In this document: in pieces, positions 3,454 through 6,266 of the stretch
Numbering within the stretch: position 1 is the stretch's first letter
Layout of the letters: each line of letters opens with the position of its first letter
Origin: Paracoccaceae bacterium
GTDB lineage: Bacteria > Pseudomonadota > Alphaproteobacteria > Rhodobacterales > Rhodobacteraceae
Assembly (NCBI GenBank): GCA_026709725.1
Contig: JAPOSK010000306.1
Coordinates: forward strand, 1-6,266
Direction of reading: 5' to 3'
Length of the DNA: 6,266 bases
Program-made: the position numbers and the translations under genes
The notes under the pieces: generated by a model
The model's input: the letters and a program-made list of their open reading frames with translations, nothing else
Databases searched by the model: none
Told to the model about the DNA's origin: nothing

Positions 3454-6149
3454 TTTATGCGGATATATTTGACGCGTCTGGCAATCGACTTGGCGATGGG
3501 CCGGTTGTCAATATCATTAGTGCGTCGGCTACTTGCGCGCTGGATGCGGCTGGTGATTGGAATATGTCTTGTCGCGCAAATGACAAGCGCGCGCTTGATT
3601 TATTGCAATCTGAGCGGCGCGTCAATGTTTATGTAGAGAATGCTGGAGAGACGCGGCGGGTTATTCAAGGGATAATCCGCAAGCGGGTGGTTGTTGAATC
3701 GTCGGCTGGCGTTGTGCTGCAAGTCAGTGGTCCGGACATACTAGACGAATTGAAGCGGCGCAATGTGCTGCTCGGTCGCGGGTTTGTCAACCAGACGCTG
3801 AGGGAGATATGCAGGGAATTGATAGGCTTAGCGCCGGGTTGGACAATCGAGGTCGATAATGCGATTGCGAATAATCGTCTCAATATGCGATTGGATGGCG
3901 TGTCGGTACTGAAAGCATTTCAAGAATTATTTCCGCGTTATGGCTATCATTTTCGTTTGGGTACTACTGATAAGCAATTGCAGGTTGGGCGATTTGGGTC
4001 GGCAAGTGGCTATCGCGCGCATGCCATTCGCTGGTACACGGAAGAGCTAATTGAAAATGAAGAGCTTGTGCTAGTTCAGCAATTGAGTGAGGAGTTGGAC
4101 ACGGAGAATTTAGTTAATCGGTTGTATTTGCAAGGGGCTGGGGAAGGGACGGCGGCTTTGACCTTGCAAGGCGCGACTAGGACTTCCCCATATTCAATTC
4201 AATCGCTAACAGGACCCAACGGCGAAACGCAGCGTTACATAGAGGATACGCAATCAATCGCTAGCTATGGGCGGATTGAGAAGTTTGCGCAATTCAAGGA
4301 GATTGGAGCATTGAGCAATAGCTCGGCGGATATTCGCCATGCTGCGAATGCTTTGTATGATGCGGGTTCTGCGCATTTGAGTCGGTATGCGCAGCCATAT
4401 AGGAATTATCGGGTTATTTTGCGAGGCGTAAAGCGCACGTTGCGAATTGGCGACACGATTCATTTGGATTACAAGGCACAGGTGGAAACCGAGGATGGCG
4501 CGGCGCGTTATTTTGATTTGCGTGGCGATTTTTGGATTATGGAATGCGCGGATTCGGTAGGGTCTGATGTGTTAACGACTTTGACGGTGGCAAATGTTGA
4601 TCGTCCGCCGGACACGGCTGCCACGCGTGTGCAAGCGGCAATCGAATCGGTGCAGGCGCGCGATTTGAAGCCTAGTTTGTCTACGAATACGCGCACATTT
4701 GTCTATGAAGCGCCAGTGTCAGCGAGTACTCCAGCGCGATTTCCATTGCGGTTTAGTGATGCGACGCGCGAATTATTGCGTGTCAATTTGTATTTGAAGA
4801 CTCGCCCTTTGACGGTGAATGCGACTGCGGTTAGCGCCGCGGATGCCACGACAAGCGGCGATGGCGGCGGGCAGACAAGTAGCGAGGGCGGGTCGACGAC
4901 GACTAGCAATGGCGGGGCGGCGAGTCCATCGGTGCCTGGCACGACTAGCGCATCGGGTGGTGGCGGCACAAGCCAAGCTGGTGGAACGCCGACGACTAGC
5001 AGCAGTGGGGCGGCGAGTCCATCGGTGCCTGGCACGACTAGCGCATCGGGTGGTGGCGGCACAAGCCAAGCTGGTGGAACGCCGACGACTAGCAGCAGTG
5101 GGGCGGCGAGTCCATCGGTGCCTGGCACGACTAGCGCATCGGGTGGTGGCGGCACAAGTCTGGCTGGTGGAACGCCGACGACTAGCAGCAGTGGGGTATT
5201 GTCAGCTAGCGGCGGCGCGAGCACCAGCGCATCTAACAGCGCAATTACAGTTAGCGGCGGCGGCACAACGAGTCGGAGTGGCGGTGGCGATACGAGCCAG
5301 TCAGGCGGCAACCACCGGCATCTGGTATTTGAGGCGCAGAAAAATCGGGAGCCAAACGGCGTTATCACAGTGGGCCAAGTCTATCGTTCGGCAAGTAGCG
5401 TCGGTGGCGGTGAAAGTCAAGATTTTCTTTTAGCAATAGGTTCGGGTAGCCATATCAATTTGTGGACACATGGCGCATCTGGGAGTCACAGTCATGGTAC
5501 TCGAAGTCATAGTCATGGGTTGCCTGATCATAGGCATACTATCAGCGCGCACACGCATGTCACGCGTGCGCACACGCATACCATACTGCCGCACAGCCAC
5601 ACCATTGGCAATCATAGTCATCAGTTGCGTGTGCACGATCATGATATTCCTGGTCACACGCATACCATACTGCCGCACAGCCACACCATTGGCAATCATA
5701 GTCATCAGTTGGATGTGCACGATCATGGTATTCCTGGACACACGCATACCATACGCACGCACAGCCACACCATTGGCAATCATGATCACACTGTTGACGA
5801 CCACACGCATTCTGTTCCTGGTCATAGTCATGGCGTTACCTTTGGGCTGAGGGAGGACACGCAGTTGCCGCGCAATGTTACGGTGCGTTTGAACAATAAC
5901 GATCGTACGACATTGCTATTTGATCGTGCGCAGTTGGCGACTGGCGCGCGTCAACGGATAAACGCAAGTGGCAATAGTGGCGCGTTAGCCAATCAGCTAT
6001 ATCAAGAGGCAGGTGGATTGCGTCAAGAGCATACGTTAGAAGTGCGCTGTGCGAGCGGGCAAGGCACGGTGGAAGTGACCATCGAGATATTTGAAATCAC
6101 GCAAGCGATTGCTCTGCCGCTGAATACCGCGAATGTGATAATCACATAG
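3450..6149 (+). CDS. Phage tail hub/fibre protein with His-x-His needle (899 aa)
   Basis: This is a large structural protein. Residues 1-400 look like a siphovirus tail hub or Tal-type region (GPDILDELKRRNVLLGRG, GVSVLKAFQELFPRYGYHFRL in part, LRIGDTIHL, GDFWIMEC). Residues 410-455 (FPLRFSDATRELLRVNLYLK) lead into a fibre. Residues 466-620 are a Gly/Ser/Thr linker with three 31-residue repeats (489-581). After His622-Arg-His624 and a short segment, residues 680-794 carry 17 HxH motifs exactly seven residues apart. The end (797-899, GLREDTQLPRNVTVRLNNND onward) is predicted beta-rich. In T4 gp37, HxH motifs from three chains bind iron in a needle near the receptor-binding tip; a similar metal-stabilised trimer is expected here. 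The ATG at 3450 overlaps the upstream stop, with no strong ribosome site, so it probably relies on coupling. No peptidase motif was noticed. The overall tail role is confident; the receptor role is inferred. Confidence 0.85.
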   Translation: MIYADIFDASGNRLGDGPVVNIISASATCALDAAGDWNMSCRANDKRALDLLQSERRVNVYVENAGETRRVIQGIIRKRVVVESSAGVVLQVSGPDILDELKRRNVLLGRGFVNQTLREICRELIGLAPGWTIEVDNAIANNRLNMRLDGVSVLKAFQELFPRYGYHFRLGTTDKQLQVGRFGSASGYRAHAIRWYTEELIENEELVLVQQLSEELDTENLVNRLYLQGAGEGTAALTLQGATRTSPYSIQSLTGPNGETQRYIEDTQSIASYGRIEKFAQFKEIGALSNSSADIRHAANALYDAGSAHLSRYAQPYRNYRVILRGVKRTLRIGDTIHLDYKAQVETEDGAARYFDLRGDFWIMECADSVGSDVLTTLTVANVDRPPDTAATRVQAAIESVQARDLKPSLSTNTRTFVYEAPVSASTPARFPLRFSDATRELLRVNLYLKTRPLTVNATAVSAADATTSGDGGGQTSSEGGSTTTSNGGAASPSVPGTTSASGGGGTSQAGGTPTTSSSGAASPSVPGTTSASGGGGTSQAGGTPTTSSSGAASPSVPGTTSASGGGGTSLAGGTPTTSSSGVLSASGGASTSASNSAITVSGGGTTSRSGGGDTSQSGGNHRHLVFEAQKNREPNGVITVGQVYRSASSVGGGESQDFLLAIGSGSHINLWTHGASGSHSHGTRSHSHGLPDHRHTISAHTHVTRAHTHTILPHSHTIGNHSHQLRVHDHDIPGHTHTILPHSHTIGNHSHQLDVHDHGIPGHTHTIRTHSHTIGNHDHTVDDHTHSVPGHSHGVTFGLREDTQLPRNVTVRLNNNDRTTLLFDRAQLATGARQRINASGNSGALANQLYQEAGGLRQEHTLEVRCASGQGTVEVTIEIFEITQAIALPLNTANVIIT
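4914..5192 (+). repeat. Three tandem 93-bp in-frame repeats (Gly/Ser/Thr linker)
   Basis: Copies are at 4914-5006, 5007-5099 and 5100-5192, each encoding 31 residues starting GAASPSVPGTTSASGGGGTS. Copies 1 and 2 are identical over all 93 bases; copy 3 differs at three bases (Gln becomes Leu plus one silent change). Such identity points to recent expansion by slippage or unequal recombination. There are no spacers, so this is not a CRISPR array. Because 93 is a multiple of three, all frames stay open and give long false ORFs on both strands. Confidence 0.95.
5571..5822 (+). repeat. Three tandem 84-bp in-frame repeats (four HxH heptads each)
   Basis: Units at 5571-5654, 5655-5738 and 5739-5822 each encode 28 residues, i.e. 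four heptads of the type HTHTILP HSHTIGN HSHQLxV HDHxIPG. Units 1 and 2 differ at about four bases; unit 3 has diverged more (HTHTIRT, HDHTVDD, HTHSVPG). Repeat length is an exact multiple of the seven-residue period, so copy-number changes would lengthen the His needle without breaking its register. Confidence 0.93.
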
Positions 6150-6179
6150 TGGGCTGCGACTATCCACAGTTGCCCGTCT

Positions 6180-6208
6180 AAGCCCCACACACGCCCGTGG
6201 TGGCTTTT
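6180..6208 (+). terminator. Terminator-like hairpin after the tail gene
   Basis: AAGCC-CCAC (6180-6188) pairs with GTGG-T-GGCTT (6197-6206), nine pairs with one bulged T and an 8-base loop, followed by TTTT reading into ATAG. It lies about 30 bases after the stop of the tail gene. The short T-run makes it moderate in strength. From 6209 to the window end I see no gene, promoter or repeat I can support. Confidence 0.6.
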
Positions 6209-6266
6209 ATAGCAGCGCTAGGTGTGTAGATAGCCTGTTGGTCGTTGCGGTCGCTTACGGGAAAAC

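Noticed and set aside
4914..5192. CRISPR-like regular repeats
   Set aside because: The 93-bp units are directly adjacent with no spacers and are in frame within a tail protein.
4860..5310. Collagen-like fibre region
   Set aside because: Gly is abundant but there is no sustained Gly-x-y period; it reads as a flexible Gly/Ser/Thr linker.
4703..5368. 221-aa open frame on the minus strand
   Set aside because: It is the complement of the Gly/Ser repeat linker of the tail gene. The 93-bp repeat keeps all frames open, there is no ribosome site, and the product is only Pro/Val/Leu repeats.

Overview
The window reads as part of a tailed-phage or prophage genome. Genes are tightly packed, several tiny membrane or exported proteins precede a large tail protein, and a sliding-clamp gene (dnaN) lies beside a damaged second copy of itself. 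Host clues are weak. The clamp's GIDADDFPPI segment and the Pro/Thr tail of one exported protein recall Chloroflexota; this is inference only.

Region 1 (1-886) is a broken partial dnaN copy. Two pieces (1-70 and 693-880) together align base for base with 1200-1457 of the intact gene, with 11 mismatches in 258 positions. They are separated by a 622-bp insert (71-692) that added and removed no bases at the junction. The insert looks like a self-contained cassette: a minus-strand gene for an Ala-rich coiled-coil protein with its own sigma70-type promoter and Shine-Dalgarno site, two near-identical GC-rich terminator hairpins close to its ends, and a 21-bp palindrome. No transposase is present.

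Region 2 (907-2311) holds a promoter, the full-length dnaN (372 aa, all three clamp domains) and a 63-aa protein with a signal peptide and one membrane segment. The two genes are probably co-transcribed.

Region 3 (2356-3015) has a likely promoter, a 55-aa single-span membrane protein, an almost overlapping 129-aa exported heptad coiled-coil protein, and an intrinsic terminator.

Region 4 (3019-6208) has a 144-aa protein with two Cys/His zinc-knuckle motifs and a basic tail. It overlaps by ATGA a 899-aa tail protein. That protein has a tail-hub-like N-terminal region, a Gly/Ser/Thr linker containing three 93-bp tandem repeats, a run of 17 His-x-His motifs spaced exactly seven residues apart (with 84-bp tandem repeats), and a C-terminal beta-rich domain. 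A terminator-like hairpin follows. The last ~58 bases show nothing I can assign.

In outline, the clamp would serve phage DNA replication, the small membrane/exported proteins may act at the envelope (possibly in lysis, unproven), and the last gene would form the tail tip or fibre that contacts the host.
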